64,000 bases of DNA. Origin: Micromonospora sp. WMMD1155. GTDB taxonomy: Bacteria > Actinomycetota > Actinomycetes > Mycobacteriales > Micromonosporaceae. This document shows positions 36,086-45,066 of this stretch, piece by piece. The notes beneath the pieces are model-generated. The model was not told the origin of the DNA. It saw nothing but the letters and a program-made list of their open reading frames with translations, and ran no database searches. The stretch spans positions 904,501 to 968,500 of the forward strand of contig NZ_CP120742.1 in assembly GCF_029581275.1 (NCBI RefSeq). The letters run 5' to 3'. The position numbers and the translations under genes were made by a program. Each line of letters starts with the position of its first letter. Positions within the stretch are counted from its first letter, which is position 1.

Positions 36086-36754
36086 GTGTCCGAGCTCTCC
36101 AGCACGTTCGTCCGGCTGCATGCCCGGCTCGCCCCGGTGGCGTTCGTCCCCGAGGTGCGGCTGCACCAGGCCGACGAGCCGATCGGGCTGTGGGAGCTGA
36201 CCGAGGGCCAGTTCTCCACCGACCGGCCGCCACCGTTCTGGGCGTTCGCCTGGGCCGGTGGGCAGGCGCTCGCCCGCTACGTGACCGACCACCCGGAGCT
36301 GGTCACCGGCCGTCGGGTGCTCGACCTGGCCTCCGGCTCCGGCCTGGTGGCCATCGCCGCCGCCCGTGCCGGCGCGGCGTCCGTGCGGGCCGTCGAGGTG
36401 GACGAGCTGGCGGTCGCGGCCGTCGCCCTCAACGCCGAGGCCAACGGGGTACGCGTCGACGCCGAGCTGGGCGACATCCTCGACGGCGACGCCGGGGACG
36501 CCGAGGTGGTGCTCGCCGGTGACGTCTTCTACAGCGACGCGATGGCTCGCCGGTTCCTGCGGTTCCTCCTCCGGGCCACCCGGGCCGGCGCGCCGGTGCT
36601 GGTCGGTGACCCCGGTCGGGCGTTCCTGCCCCGGGACCGCTTCGACGAGTTGGCCGTGTACGACGTGCCGGTGCCGGAGGCGCTGGAGAGCGTCCGGGTG
36701 AAGCGCACCACCGTCTGGCGACTGCGGGCCGGGCTTCCGGGGGCCTCCGGCTAG
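36086..36754 (+). CDS. Class I SAM-dependent methyltransferase
   Basis: A 222-residue methyltransferase. The SAM site VLDLASGSGLVAIAAARAGA lies near 75-95, with VEVDELAVAAVALNAEANG, DGDA and GDVFYSDAMARRF after it. It resembles the ETFB-lysine / PrmA-like group of protein methyltransferases (RPPPFWAFAWAGGQALARY segment), but the target is not evident. GTG 36086 is chosen because upstream residues are not conserved-looking; it lies about 100 bp before the first motif. Nine bases separate it from the P450 gene, implying co-transcription. Confidence 0.85.
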   Translation: MSELSSTFVRLHARLAPVAFVPEVRLHQADEPIGLWELTEGQFSTDRPPPFWAFAWAGGQALARYVTDHPELVTGRRVLDLASGSGLVAIAAARAGAASVRAVEVDELAVAAVALNAEANGVRVDAELGDILDGDAGDAEVVLAGDVFYSDAMARRFLRFLLRATRAGAPVLVGDPGRAFLPRDRFDELAVYDVPVPEALESVRVKRTTVWRLRAGLPGASG

Positions 36755-36763
36755 CGTGTCCGG

Positions 36764-37942
36764 GTGCTGTTCCGCAGCTGGGCGCAGGTGACCGACCCCG
36801 CATGGCCGGACGTGGCCCGGGTGTCGGACCACGTCGGCGGCACCCACCTGGTCGTCACCCGGCACGCGTTGGTCCGTCAGGTCCTCACCGACCCGGTCAC
36901 CTACCGGCCGGACAACGCGCTGGACGCGGTGACACCGATGCCGGTGACCGCGCTGCGGGTGCTCGCCGGGCACCGGTTCCGGCTACCGCCGACCCTGGCG
37001 AACAACTCCGGCGTCAGCCATCCGCAGATCCGGGCGATCGTCGCGGACGCGTTGCACCCCGCCCGGGTGGCCGCGCAACGGCAGTGGCTCACCGCGCTGG
37101 TCCGGGAGCGGGTCGACCGGCTCACCGCCGCGCTCGACGCCGACGAGTCGGTCGACCTGTACGCGGACCTCGCCGCCGACCTGCCGCTGCTGGTGCTGGC
37201 CCGGCTGGTGGAGTTGCCGGACGCCCCGGTCGGCGCGGTCAAGGAGTTCGCCCGTGCCGCGCTGGAGTTGTTCTGGGCACCGCTGGACACCGAACGGCAG
37301 GCGGCGCTCGCCGCCGAGGTGGGCCGCTTCCACCGCGTACTGCGGGACTTCGCGGCCACCGGCGGCGGCCTGGCGGCCGAGTTGCGCGCGGCCGGGCACC
37401 CGCCGGACGTGGTGGTCGGCGCGCTCTTCTTCCTGCTGGTCGCCGGGCAGGAGACCACCTCTCAGTTCCTCACCCTGCTGCTGCACCGGCTGGCCGGCGA
37501 GCCGGCGGTACGGGCCGGTCTGCGCACCGGCGAGGTCGCCGTCGCCGACGTGGTCGAGGAGGGGCTGCGGCTGGAACCGCCGATCGTCACCTGGCGGCGG
37601 GTGGCGGCGACGGACAGCACGCTGGGCGGGACGGCGGTGCCGGCGGGCAGCAGCCTGGTGCTGTGGTTGGGTCGCGCCGGTCGGGACCCCGCGATCGTGG
37701 AGTCGCCCGACGAGTTCCGGCCGGGTCAGCGCGGGTCCCGTCGACACCTGGCGTTCGGGGCGGGCGCGCACCGCTGCGTCGGTGACGTGCTGGCCCGCAT
37801 GGAGGCGGCCGTGGTGGTGGCCGAGGCCACGCCGCTGCTGGACGGGGTGCGGGTGGTCCGTCCGCCCTGGTGCCCGGACAACCTCACCTTCCGGATGCCG
37901 GACGCCTTCGTCGTCCGGCGCTCGCCGGTCGCACCGGAGTGA
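36764..37942 (+). CDS. Cytochrome P450
   Basis: A 392-residue soluble P450. The I-helix motif is AGQETTS near 230, the ExxR motif is EEGLRLEPP near 265, and the heme loop is FGAGAHRCVG near 330. The last two supply the expected Glu-Arg pair and axial Cys. Length is typical of bacterial class I P450s. No ferredoxin or reductase gene is adjacent, so its electron partner lies elsewhere. It follows the methyltransferase closely. Substrate unknown; a secondary-metabolic role is possible. Confidence 0.92.
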   Translation: MLFRSWAQVTDPAWPDVARVSDHVGGTHLVVTRHALVRQVLTDPVTYRPDNALDAVTPMPVTALRVLAGHRFRLPPTLANNSGVSHPQIRAIVADALHPARVAAQRQWLTALVRERVDRLTAALDADESVDLYADLAADLPLLVLARLVELPDAPVGAVKEFARAALELFWAPLDTERQAALAAEVGRFHRVLRDFAATGGGLAAELRAAGHPPDVVVGALFFLLVAGQETTSQFLTLLLHRLAGEPAVRAGLRTGEVAVADVVEEGLRLEPPIVTWRRVAATDSTLGGTAVPAGSSLVLWLGRAGRDPAIVESPDEFRPGQRGSRRHLAFGAGAHRCVGDVLARMEAAVVVAEATPLLDGVRVVRPPWCPDNLTFRMPDAFVVRRSPVAPE

Positions 37943-37966
37943 CGCCGCTTCGGTAGGTTTCCGGGC

Positions 37967-38821
37967 GTGTCAGCGACCCCTGCCCGCCGGATCCTCGCCG
38001 CCGTGACACTTCTGGCCCTGCTGGTGCTGAGTGGCTGCACAGTCGGCCCGGCCCTGCACGTCCGACGGATCGTCGCGCACCAGCCGACCCCGTCCGCATC
38101 GCCGTTCGCGCCGTCGGCCTCGCCGTCCACCTCGCCGTCCACGACGGTGCAGCCCGCACCCGGGAGCCTGGACTGGTACCTGGCGCAGGTGCCGACCTTC
38201 CCCGAGGCGCCACCGCCGCAACCGGTGCCGCTGCCGACGACCGGCGCGGCCCCGTTCTGGCACCGCCTGCCGACCGACCAGAGGGTCGCCTTCATCACCA
38301 TCGACGACGGCGGCCTGGCCCGCCCGAGCGACGTGGCCGACTTCGTCTGGCGGGCGCGAATCCCGGTCACCGTGTTCCTGAACTCACCGGCGGCCGAGGA
38401 GCACCCCGAGTACTTCCGGCAGATCCAGGTCGCGGGCGGGGTCGTCGAGAACCACACGATCAACCACAACTCGCTGGCCGGTCGGTCGTACGACTACCAG
38501 AAGCGGGAGATCTGCGGGGCCGCCGACAAGCTGGAGGCGCTGTTCGGCAAGCGCCCGACCCTGTTCCGCCCACCGTTCGGCGAGCACGACGGCACCACGT
38601 TGAGGGCCGCCCACGACTGCGGCGCGAAGGCGGTCTTCCACTGGACCGAGACCGTCCACGAGGGGAGGGTGCGCTACCAGACCCCGGAGAAGGTGGTCCA
38701 ACCCGGCGACGTGCTGCTCATGCACTTCCGGCCGGCGCTGATGGACGACCTCCTCGCGGCGTTGAAGGCGATCCACCGTGCCGGACTCACCCCGGCGCTG
38801 CTGGAGGACTACGTGCCCTGA
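37967..38821 (+). CDS. Lipoprotein polysaccharide deacetylase (NodB-type)
   Basis: A 284-residue protein with a lipobox LSGC near residue 25, a Pro/Ser/Thr-rich linker, and a NodB domain from about 100. Visible are FITIDDGG (motif 1 Asp), HTINHNSL (metal His pair), RPPFGEHDG and LMHFRP. The pattern is close to known deacetylases such as PgaB or peptidoglycan deacetylases; the substrate is unclear. It is probably anchored outside the membrane. GTG 37967 starts 24 bp after the P450 gene. Confidence 0.87.
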   Translation: MSATPARRILAAVTLLALLVLSGCTVGPALHVRRIVAHQPTPSASPFAPSASPSTSPSTTVQPAPGSLDWYLAQVPTFPEAPPPQPVPLPTTGAAPFWHRLPTDQRVAFITIDDGGLARPSDVADFVWRARIPVTVFLNSPAAEEHPEYFRQIQVAGGVVENHTINHNSLAGRSYDYQKREICGAADKLEALFGKRPTLFRPPFGEHDGTTLRAAHDCGAKAVFHWTETVHEGRVRYQTPEKVVQPGDVLLMHFRPALMDDLLAALKAIHRAGLTPALLEDYVP

Positions 38822-38906
38822 CACCGCCGGGGTATGACGAAGGTCAGGGTCGGGAGGTGCCGTTCGGGCGCGGTGCGCGGACCGCCTGCTCGCCTAGCGT
38901 CAACGC

Positions 38907-39839
38907 ATGATCACATTACGTGGGTTGACGAAACGCTTCGGCGCGACGGTCGCTGTCGACGCGTTGACAGTCGACATCGCGCCCGGCCGGGTCACCGGGT
39001 TCCTCGGCCCCAACGGCGCGGGCAAGTCCACCACCATGCGGATGGTCCTCGGGCTGGACCGGCCCACCGCCGGGCAGGCCCTGGTCAACGGGCGCGCGTA
39101 CCGGGAGTTGCGCCGACCGCTGCACGAGGTGGGGGCACTGCTCGACGCCCGGGCCATCCACCCGACCCGGTCCGGCCGGGCGCACCTGCTGAGCATGGCC
39201 CGCAGCAACGGCATCCCCAGCAAACGGGTGGACGAGGTGCTGGACACCGTCGGCCTGGACGCGCGGGCCGCCCGCAAGCCCGGGCGAACCCTCTCCCTCG
39301 GCATGGGCCAGCGGCTCGGCATCGCCGGTGCGCTGCTCGGCGACCCGCCGGTGCTGATGTTCGACGAGCCGGTGAACGGCCTCGACCCGGACGGGGTGCG
39401 CTGGGTACGTCACCTGATGCGCTCACTGGCGGACGAGGGGCGGACGGTCTTCGTCTCCAGCCACCTGATGAGCGAGATGCAGCTCACCGCCGACCAACTC
39501 GTGGTGATCGGTCGGGGACGGCTGCTCGCCGACGCGCCCACCGACGAGGTGATCGCCGGCAGCCCGGTCGCGGTCCGGGTGCGCAGCCCGCACCCGGACG
39601 GCCTGGCCGCCCTCGCCGCGCGCCTGACCGCCGCCGGGGCGACGGTCACGGCCGCCGACCGGAACGAACTGACCGTCACCGGCGTCACCGTGGACCGGGT
39701 CGGGGACCTGGCCCACGAACTCGGGGTACGACTGCACGAGCTGACCCCGCACGGCGCGTCACTGGAAGAGGCGTTCATGGAACTCACCGCCGACAGCGTC
39801 GAGTACGCGGGCGGACCGACCGGAGGTGGCGCGCGATGA
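38907..39839 (+). CDS. ABC transporter ATP-binding protein (CcmA/DrrA type)
   Basis: A 310-residue ATPase. Walker A is GPNGAGKST near 35-43, the signature is LSLGMGQRLGIA near 130, Walker B is VLMFDEP and the H-loop SSHL. A C-terminal extension of ~90 residues (HELTPHGASLEEAF) is typical of DrrA/CcmA exporters. It couples by an ATGA overlap to the permease gene. Such pairs export drugs or move lipids. Confidence 0.92.
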   Translation: MITLRGLTKRFGATVAVDALTVDIAPGRVTGFLGPNGAGKSTTMRMVLGLDRPTAGQALVNGRAYRELRRPLHEVGALLDARAIHPTRSGRAHLLSMARSNGIPSKRVDEVLDTVGLDARAARKPGRTLSLGMGQRLGIAGALLGDPPVLMFDEPVNGLDPDGVRWVRHLMRSLADEGRTVFVSSHLMSEMQLTADQLVVIGRGRLLADAPTDEVIAGSPVAVRVRSPHPDGLAALAARLTAAGATVTAADRNELTVTGVTVDRVGDLAHELGVRLHELTPHGASLEEAFMELTADSVEYAGGPTGGGAR

Positions 39840-40606
39840 GCACCAGTAACCGTGGTGGCATCCTGACCGCCGAGTGGACCAAGCTCTCCTCGGTGCGGAG
39901 TACCTGGTGGACGGCGCTGGCCGGGCTGCTGGTGACGGCAGCGGGCGCCGGCCAACTGGCCATCTACGTCGCCAACGGCAACACCAACGACGATCCGGCT
40001 GACGACGCCGGCGTCGTCACCGTCGGCAGTGTGCTGATCGACTCGGTCGAGCTGACCCAGTACGTGGTGTTGGCGCTCGGCCTGCTGGCGATCACCTCCG
40101 AGTTCACCAGCGGCACCATCCGGACCACGTTGCAGTGCACTCCGTCGCGTGGTCGCGTACTCCTGGGCAAGGCCGTGGTCGCCGGAGCCGTCACGTTCGC
40201 CCTCGGTCTGCTGCTCGGCGGCGTCGGCGCCCTGGTCGCCGGGCCGGTGCTCGGCGAATGGGGCAGCGCCCCGGCCGCCGAGACGATCGGCGACATCGTG
40301 GCGGTGGCGGTCTACCTGGCGCTGGTCGGCGTGCTCGCGCTCGGCCTCGGCGCCGCGCTGCGCAGCGCGGTCCTGACGCTCACCGTGCTGCTGGCCACCC
40401 TGATGATCGTGCCGCTGTCCCTCCAGGAACCCGACATCGACGTGCTGACCCGCATCGCCGACGTGTTCCCCGGCGTGGCCGGCAATCACTTCCTGGCCGG
40501 AGACACCGAGCCGTACCCCAGCCTGGTCGGGTTGCTCCTGCTCGCCGGATGGGCCGGCGCCGCGCTCCTGCTGGGCCGGGCCGCCCTGCGCCGCCGAGAC
40601 GCGTGA
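39836..40606 (+). CDS. ABC-2 type transporter permease
   Basis: A 256-residue membrane protein with about six helices (20-40, 75-95, 110-140, 160-190, 195-215, 228-250). The short cytoplasmic motif TSEFTSGTIRTTL (near 88) is typical of actinobacterial ABC-2 permeases paired with CcmA-like ATPases. ATG 39836 overlaps the ATPase stop. A perfect hairpin follows. Confidence 0.9.
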   Translation: MSTSNRGGILTAEWTKLSSVRSTWWTALAGLLVTAAGAGQLAIYVANGNTNDDPADDAGVVTVGSVLIDSVELTQYVVLALGLLAITSEFTSGTIRTTLQCTPSRGRVLLGKAVVAGAVTFALGLLLGGVGALVAGPVLGEWGSAPAAETIGDIVAVAVYLALVGVLALGLGAALRSAVLTLTVLLATLMIVPLSLQEPDIDVLTRIADVFPGVAGNHFLAGDTEPYPSLVGLLLLAGWAGAALLLGRAALRRRDA

Positions 40607-40611
40607 CGACC

Positions 40612-40649
40612 ACGGCTGAGCGGGGGCGGCCCGGCCCCCGCTCAGCCGT
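40612..40649. terminator. Hairpin between the ABC transporter and the response regulator
   Basis: A perfect 16-bp stem (40612-40627 and 40634-40649) with a 6-base loop. Its left arm follows the permease stop; its right arm overlaps the last codons of the convergent response regulator gene. It is well placed to act in both directions. Confidence 0.78.
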
Positions 40650-41319
40650 CGACCAGCCCCGCCTCGTACGCGAGGATCGCCGCCTGCACCCGGTTGCGCA
40701 CGTCCAACCGGGTGAAGATGCTGGTCAGGTAACTCTTCACGGTGCCCTCCACCAGGTGCAGCCGGCGGGCGATCTCGGCGTTGGACAACCCCGCCCCCAC
40801 CAGGGCCAGCACCTCCCGTTCCCGCTCGGTCAACCCGGCCGTCCGGTCCCGCGCCACGGGTCGGCGGGCCAACCGCCCGGCGCCCAACTCGATCACCCGG
40901 CGGGCCACGGTCGGCGACAGGTACGCGCCGCCGTCCGCGACCGCGTGCACCCCGGCGATCAACTCACGAGGGTCGCCGGCCTTGAGCAGGAACCCGCTCG
41001 CGCCGTGCCCGAGTGCCCGCGCCACGTGGTCGTCCTCGCCGAACGTGGTCAGCATGATCGTCGCGGTGTCCGGCACGACCCGACGGATCTCGGCGGCCGC
41101 CGCCAACCCGTCCAACCGGGGCATCCGGATGTCCAGCAACGCGACCCGGGGTCGGTGCGCGCGGACCAACTCCACCGCCTGGTGCCCGTCGCCCGCCTCG
41201 GCGACCACCTCGATGCCGGGATCGGTGGCGAGGATCGCCCGGACACCGGCACGGATCATCGCCTCGTCGTCGGCCAGGACCACCCGGACCGGCCCGGCCC
41301 CGGCCGTGTCGCTGTTCAC
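40642..41319 (-). CDS. LuxR-type response regulator (NarL family)
   Basis: A 225-residue protein. The receiver domain (about 10-125) has the phospho-accepting Asp in LLDIRMP (D63) and the conserved LTTF and LLKAG positions. A LuxR HTH follows (about 160-220; LTEREREVLALVGAGLSNAEIA, VKSYLTSIFTRLDV). GTG 41319 overlaps the histidine kinase stop by one base and has GGAG about 10 bases upstream; a GTG at 41331 would leave no spacing. It is presumably phosphorylated by the kinase encoded just before it. Its target is unknown; the convergent ABC transporter is a candidate. Confidence 0.92.
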   Translation of the reverse strand: MNSDTAGAGPVRVVLADDEAMIRAGVRAILATDPGIEVVAEAGDGHQAVELVRAHRPRVALLDIRMPRLDGLAAAAEIRRVVPDTATIMLTTFGEDDHVARALGHGASGFLLKAGDPRELIAGVHAVADGGAYLSPTVARRVIELGAGRLARRPVARDRTAGLTEREREVLALVGAGLSNAEIARRLHLVEGTVKSYLTSIFTRLDVRNRVQAAILAYEAGLVDG

Positions 41320-42899
41320 TACGCGATCCACTCCTTGCTGGCCAACCGGCCGTCGGTGAAACAGAGCCGCCAGGTCGGCTGAGCGAGGGGGAAGTTGCCG
41401 TCGGTGTAGTACTCACAGCCGTCCCGGTTCGCCGTCGTCGGGCGTTCCAACGGCCGCCGGGGCAGGCCGGTCAGCTCCGCGCGCGCCGTACCGAGACGCA
41501 TCTGATCGAAGGTGGCCCGGTCGAGCACCGTGCCCGCCGTCGCCACCGGGTAGTAGACGAGCGAGAGCACCAAAGCGAACCCGGCCGGTGCCACCAGAGC
41601 CACCAGCAGGCTGCGCCGCACCCGTCGGCGGGCGTCGTGCAACCGCCGCTCCGCGTCCACCGGCCGGTCCACCGCACCGGGCTCCGCCGCGTCGAGAGGT
41701 GCCGCCGGGTTCACCCCGGCGGGGCCCTCCATCGCCCCGGTGGCCGGCAGCACCGCCCGCACGGCGAAACCACCGCCGGTACGGGAGCCGGCGCGCAGCG
41801 TGCCACCGGCGAGACGGACCCGCTCGGCGAGGGCGAGCAACCCGCTGCCCTGCGACGGCGGGGCGGGCAACGGCCCCGCCGTCGGGGCGTCGTTGACGAC
41901 GGCCACCTCCACCCGGTCACCCGTACGGATCACCGACACCTCGACCGGAGCGCCGGGCGCGTACCGAGCGGCATTGGTCAACGCCTCCCGCACGATCCGG
42001 TGCGCGGCGTGCCCGGTCATCGCCGGTAGCTCAGCGACCGCCGGGGCCGCCTCCAGGCGCACCGCCATGCCGGCCTCCCGGGCGCCCTCGACCAGCTCGG
42101 CGACGGTCTCCCCGCTCGGACGCACCGACGCGCCCCCCTCCTCACGGAGCACCCCGATGATCTCGTGCAGTCGCTCGGTGGCAGCGGAGACACTGGCCCG
42201 CAACTCCCCCGCCGCCGCCCGGTGCCGCTCGTCGAGGTCGGCGGTCACCTCCAGGGCGGCGGCGCGCAACGCGATCAGGCTGAGGTCGTGACCGAGTGAG
42301 TCGTGCATCTCCCCCGCGATCCGGGCCCGCTCCCGCAGCCGGATCCGTTCGGCGGCACCACGCTGCTCCCGGGCCGACGCCTCCACGTGCCGTCGACCGG
42401 CGTCGACCAATTCCTGCTGCTGACGCCGGTACCGGCCGACCAGCCAGGGGAACACCGCCGCGAACAGCAGCACCGAGGCGAGCAGGAACCAGGTGGCCGC
42501 GCCGGTGCCGAGCAGCCCCAGGTTGAGCGCCGTGCCGCCGGCCACGATCAGCACGAAGACCCCGGCCGCCGGACCGACCGACGCGGCACGCCGCCCGGCG
42601 AGGTAACTGAAGACCGGAATCGCGAACACGAAGTTGCCGTCGACCACCGACCCCAGCACCACCAGCACGAGGGCGACCAACGGCTGACGTCGACACGCCG
42701 CCACCGCCGCGCCGAGCAGCGACACCTTGGCCAGCGTCAGCGGCACCGCGTACGGCGCGTAGGGCGGGCTGAACCCGGCGTAACCCACCGGGGCGGCCAC
42801 CACCGCCCAGAGCAGCACGTCCGACAGCAGGCGACGCCGCCGGTCCCACCAACCCGGCGGCCAGTAGTCGAGGATCCGCACGGCGGTCAGGCTACCCAC
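41319..42899 (-). CDS. HisKA_3 sensor histidine kinase with C-terminal extracytoplasmic extension
   Basis: A 526-residue kinase. Five to six N-terminal transmembrane helices (about 25-160) precede a HisKA_3 domain with phospho-accepting H199 (EMHDSLGHDLSL). An ATPase domain follows (N-box REALTNAARY near 305; G-box GSGLLALAERV near 352). A helix at about 430-456 and a ~70-residue tail with two Cys (C495, C513) come after it. If the helix spans the membrane, the tail is outside. Such a C-terminal extension is unusual for a NarL-class kinase. A GTG at 42884 is an alternative start. Confidence 0.88.
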   Translation of the reverse strand: MGSLTAVRILDYWPPGWWDRRRRLLSDVLLWAVVAAPVGYAGFSPPYAPYAVPLTLAKVSLLGAAVAACRRQPLVALVLVVLGSVVDGNFVFAIPVFSYLAGRRAASVGPAAGVFVLIVAGGTALNLGLLGTGAATWFLLASVLLFAAVFPWLVGRYRRQQQELVDAGRRHVEASAREQRGAAERIRLRERARIAGEMHDSLGHDLSLIALRAAALEVTADLDERHRAAAGELRASVSAATERLHEIIGVLREEGGASVRPSGETVAELVEGAREAGMAVRLEAAPAVAELPAMTGHAAHRIVREALTNAARYAPGAPVEVSVIRTGDRVEVAVVNDAPTAGPLPAPPSQGSGLLALAERVRLAGGTLRAGSRTGGGFAVRAVLPATGAMEGPAGVNPAAPLDAAEPGAVDRPVDAERRLHDARRRVRRSLLVALVAPAGFALVLSLVYYPVATAGTVLDRATFDQMRLGTARAELTGLPRRPLERPTTANRDGCEYYTDGNFPLAQPTWRLCFTDGRLASKEWIA

Positions 42900-42935
42900 G
42901 CCCGACCTGCGCGGACACCGACGAAAGTCAGGTGT

Positions 42936-43661
42936 TCAGCCGCTCTCCTCGGCCCAGACCCGCCAGTCGTCGAGCACACCGTGCAGGGCCGGGGTGAGCC
43001 AACCCGGGGCGGAACGCCGGAACACACCCGGGTCCATCGCACCCGCGCCGTCGGGCACCGCGCCGAGCAGATTCGGCACCAGGTCGGTGAGGTTCGTCCA
43101 GTGCACCAACTCCGGCCGGGCCGGCCAGGCGCCGATCACCACACCCGCCGGCACGGCACGCCGGTCCAGCGCCTCCAGCGTCAGCGCCGTGTGGTTGAGC
43201 GTGCCCAACCCGGCACGGGCCACCACCACCGCCGGAGCGCCCAACGACACCGCCAGGTCGGCCATCGTCCACGGCTCCCCCGACGGACGCAGCCCCATCG
43301 GCACCAGCAGCCCACCCGCGCCCTCGATCAACACCAGGTCGTGCTTGTCGACCTCGTCACGCACCGCGTCCACCGCCGTGTACAACTCCAACGGCGGCAG
43401 ATCGGCCACCCGGGCGGCAGCCAACGGTGCCAGCGGATCGGGATAACTGGCCAGGGTCCGGCCGGTCAGCGGAGCGGCCAACCGGTTCACCGCGTCCACG
43501 TCGCCCGGCTCACCACCCGCCGTACCGGTCTGGCCGGGTTTGACCACGGCCACCCGCAACCCGGCGGCCTGCGCGGCAGCCGCGATCGTCGCCGTCACCA
43601 CGGTCTTACCGACCTCGGTGTCGGTCCCGGTGACCAGAACCGGCCCCTCCCACCCGGTCAC
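42936..43661 (-). CDS. bioD: Dethiobiotin synthase
   Basis: A 241-residue BioD with the P-loop GTDTEVGKT near 12-20, Mg- and substrate-binding VKPGQTG, and the EGAGGLLVPM motif near 112. BioD uses ATP and CO2 to close the ureido ring on 7,8-diaminononanoate, the step before BioB. GTG 43661 is preceded by AAAGGA, which belongs to a repeat copy. It lies 55 bp downstream of bioF on the same strand. No bioA gene is in this window. Confidence 0.93.
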   Translation of the reverse strand: MTGWEGPVLVTGTDTEVGKTVVTATIAAAAQAAGLRVAVVKPGQTGTAGGEPGDVDAVNRLAAPLTGRTLASYPDPLAPLAAARVADLPPLELYTAVDAVRDEVDKHDLVLIEGAGGLLVPMGLRPSGEPWTMADLAVSLGAPAVVVARAGLGTLNHTALTLEALDRRAVPAGVVIGAWPARPELVHWTNLTDLVPNLLGAVPDGAGAMDPGVFRRSAPGWLTPALHGVLDDWRVWAEESG

Positions 43662-43668
43662 TGCGGGT

Positions 43669-43781
43669 CCTTTGTTCGCGACTGCGGGGCTCGCAAACCC
43701 GGCTCACTCCTCGCGCTCACGGTGAAACCTTTGTTCGCGACTGCGGGGCTCGCAAACCCGGCTCACTCCTCGCGCTCACGG
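43669..43781. repeat. Two 54-bp direct repeats at the bioF-bioD junction
   Basis: Two identical 54-bp copies (43669-43722 and 43728-43781; period 59 bp). Copy 2 lies inside the bioF frame and encodes its last ~17 residues except for the final VSP. Copy 1 contains the bioF stop and fills most of the gap to bioD. Its end AAAGG lies about 7 bases before the bioD GTG and is a likely ribosome binding site. The unit is not strongly palindromic. I suspect it is a dispersed genomic repeat. Confidence 0.88.
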
Positions 43782-44913
43782 GGGCACAGTGCACGATGAC
43801 GTCCAGGGCCCGTTCGAACGCCGCCCGGGGCACTCCCGCGCTGACCGTCAGGCGCAGGCGGGACCGGCTGTCCGGGGTGGACGGTGGTCGGAAGCACCCC
43901 ACCGCGACGCCCCGGTCCCGGCAGTCGGCGGCCCAGGCGGTCGCCGCCTCCGGGCTGGGAGCCGCCACCGAGATCACCGCCGCGTCCGGCGCGGAGACGG
44001 TCAACCCGGCCGCCCGCAGTCGGCCGACCGCCGACGCCACCCGGTCGGCCAGCTCCACGCGCACATCGTCGCCGCCCCGGGTCAGCCGCAGCGCGGCGTG
44101 CACCCCGGCGGCGACAGCCGGGGGCAGGGCCGTGTCGAAGATGAACGTACGGCTGGTCTCGACCAGGTGCCGGACGAACTCGGCCGGGCCGGCCACCACC
44201 CCACCCGCGCCGCCGAGCGCCTTGGACAGGGTGGCGGTGACCACCACGTCCGGCTCACCGGCCAGCTTCGCCGCCGCCACCGCGCCCGCCCCGGCCGGAC
44301 CTGTCACACCCAGCGCGTGCGCGTCGTCGACCAGCAGCAGAGCGCCGTGCCGGCGGGCCACGGCGTGCAGCCGGGCCAGTGGGGCGAGGTCACCGTCGAC
44401 CGAGAACACCGACTCGGTCACCACCACCGCCGGGCGACCCGGAGCGGCGGCGAGCGCGGCGGCCACCGCGTCCACGTCGCCGTGCGGCGTGACCACCGTC
44501 TCCGCACCGGAGATCCGGCAGCCGTCGATCAGGGACGCGTGGTTGTGCGCGTCCGACACCAGCAGCGTCCGAGGTCGGACGAGCGCCCGCAGCGCGCCGA
44601 GGTTCGCCAGGTAGCCGGAGGAGAAGACGAGGGCACGGTCGGTGCCCAGCCACCGCGCCAGCTCGGTCTCCAACGCTTCGTGCGCGTCGGTGGAGCCACG
44701 CACCAGGCGCGACCCGGTCGCCCCCAGCCCGTACGCCGACAGCGCTGCCGCGGCGGCGGCGGTGACCTCCGGGTGGGTGGCCAGGCCGAGGTAGTCGTTG
44801 CCGGCCAGATCGGTCATGCCGTCGGCGGCGGGACGCGGATGCAGTCGCCGGGTCAGCCCGGCTCTCGCCCGCAACTCCGCGCGGCGGTCGAGCGCCGCCA
44901 GCCAGTCCGCCAC
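43717..44913 (-). CDS. bioF: 8-amino-7-oxononanoate synthase
   Basis: A 398-residue PLP enzyme joining pimeloyl thioester and L-alanine to give the KAPA precursor of biotin. Landmarks are [11 protein letters not shown] near 35, [11 protein letters not shown] near 65, the HNHASLIDG region, DDAHALGV and the PLP lysine in [10 protein letters not shown] near 235. The last ~20 residues ([20 protein letters not shown]) come from the 54-bp repeat and are not part of the enzyme fold. Divergent from bioB across 152 bp. Confidence 0.93.
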   Translation of the reverse strand: MADWLAALDRRAELRARAGLTRRLHPRPAADGMTDLAGNDYLGLATHPEVTAAAAAALSAYGLGATGSRLVRGSTDAHEALETELARWLGTDRALVFSSGYLANLGALRALVRPRTLLVSDAHNHASLIDGCRISGAETVVTPHGDVDAVAAALAAAPGRPAVVVTESVFSVDGDLAPLARLHAVARRHGALLLVDDAHALGVTGPAGAGAVAAAKLAGEPDVVVTATLSKALGGAGGVVAGPAEFVRHLVETSRTFIFDTALPPAVAAGVHAALRLTRGGDDVRVELADRVASAVGRLRAAGLTVSAPDAAVISVAAPSPEAATAWAADCRDRGVAVGCFRPPSTPDSRSRLRLTVSAGVPRAAFERALDVIVHCAPVSARSEPGLRAPQSRTKVSP

Positions 44914-45052
44914 GTCATCCCTTCACCGCCGTTCGTGCCGGTCAGCCCGACACCCGCCGGGCGAAATTACCACCCGCCGCCGACCCCCGACGGATCCACT
45001 CGCTGGCCGGCGTAGGGGTTCCCAGGTCATTCCGGCTGATCGGGCCGCCTTG

Positions 45053-45066
45053 TAGGGTACGAGCCA
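45053..45066 (+). promoter_or_regulatory. Possible -10 for a leaderless bioB message
   Basis: TAGGGT at 45053-45058 fits TANNNT and would place the start within a base of the bioB ATG. No convincing -35 lies 17-18 bp upstream, and no palindromic operator is obvious in the 152-bp bioF-bioB gap. Confidence 0.3.
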
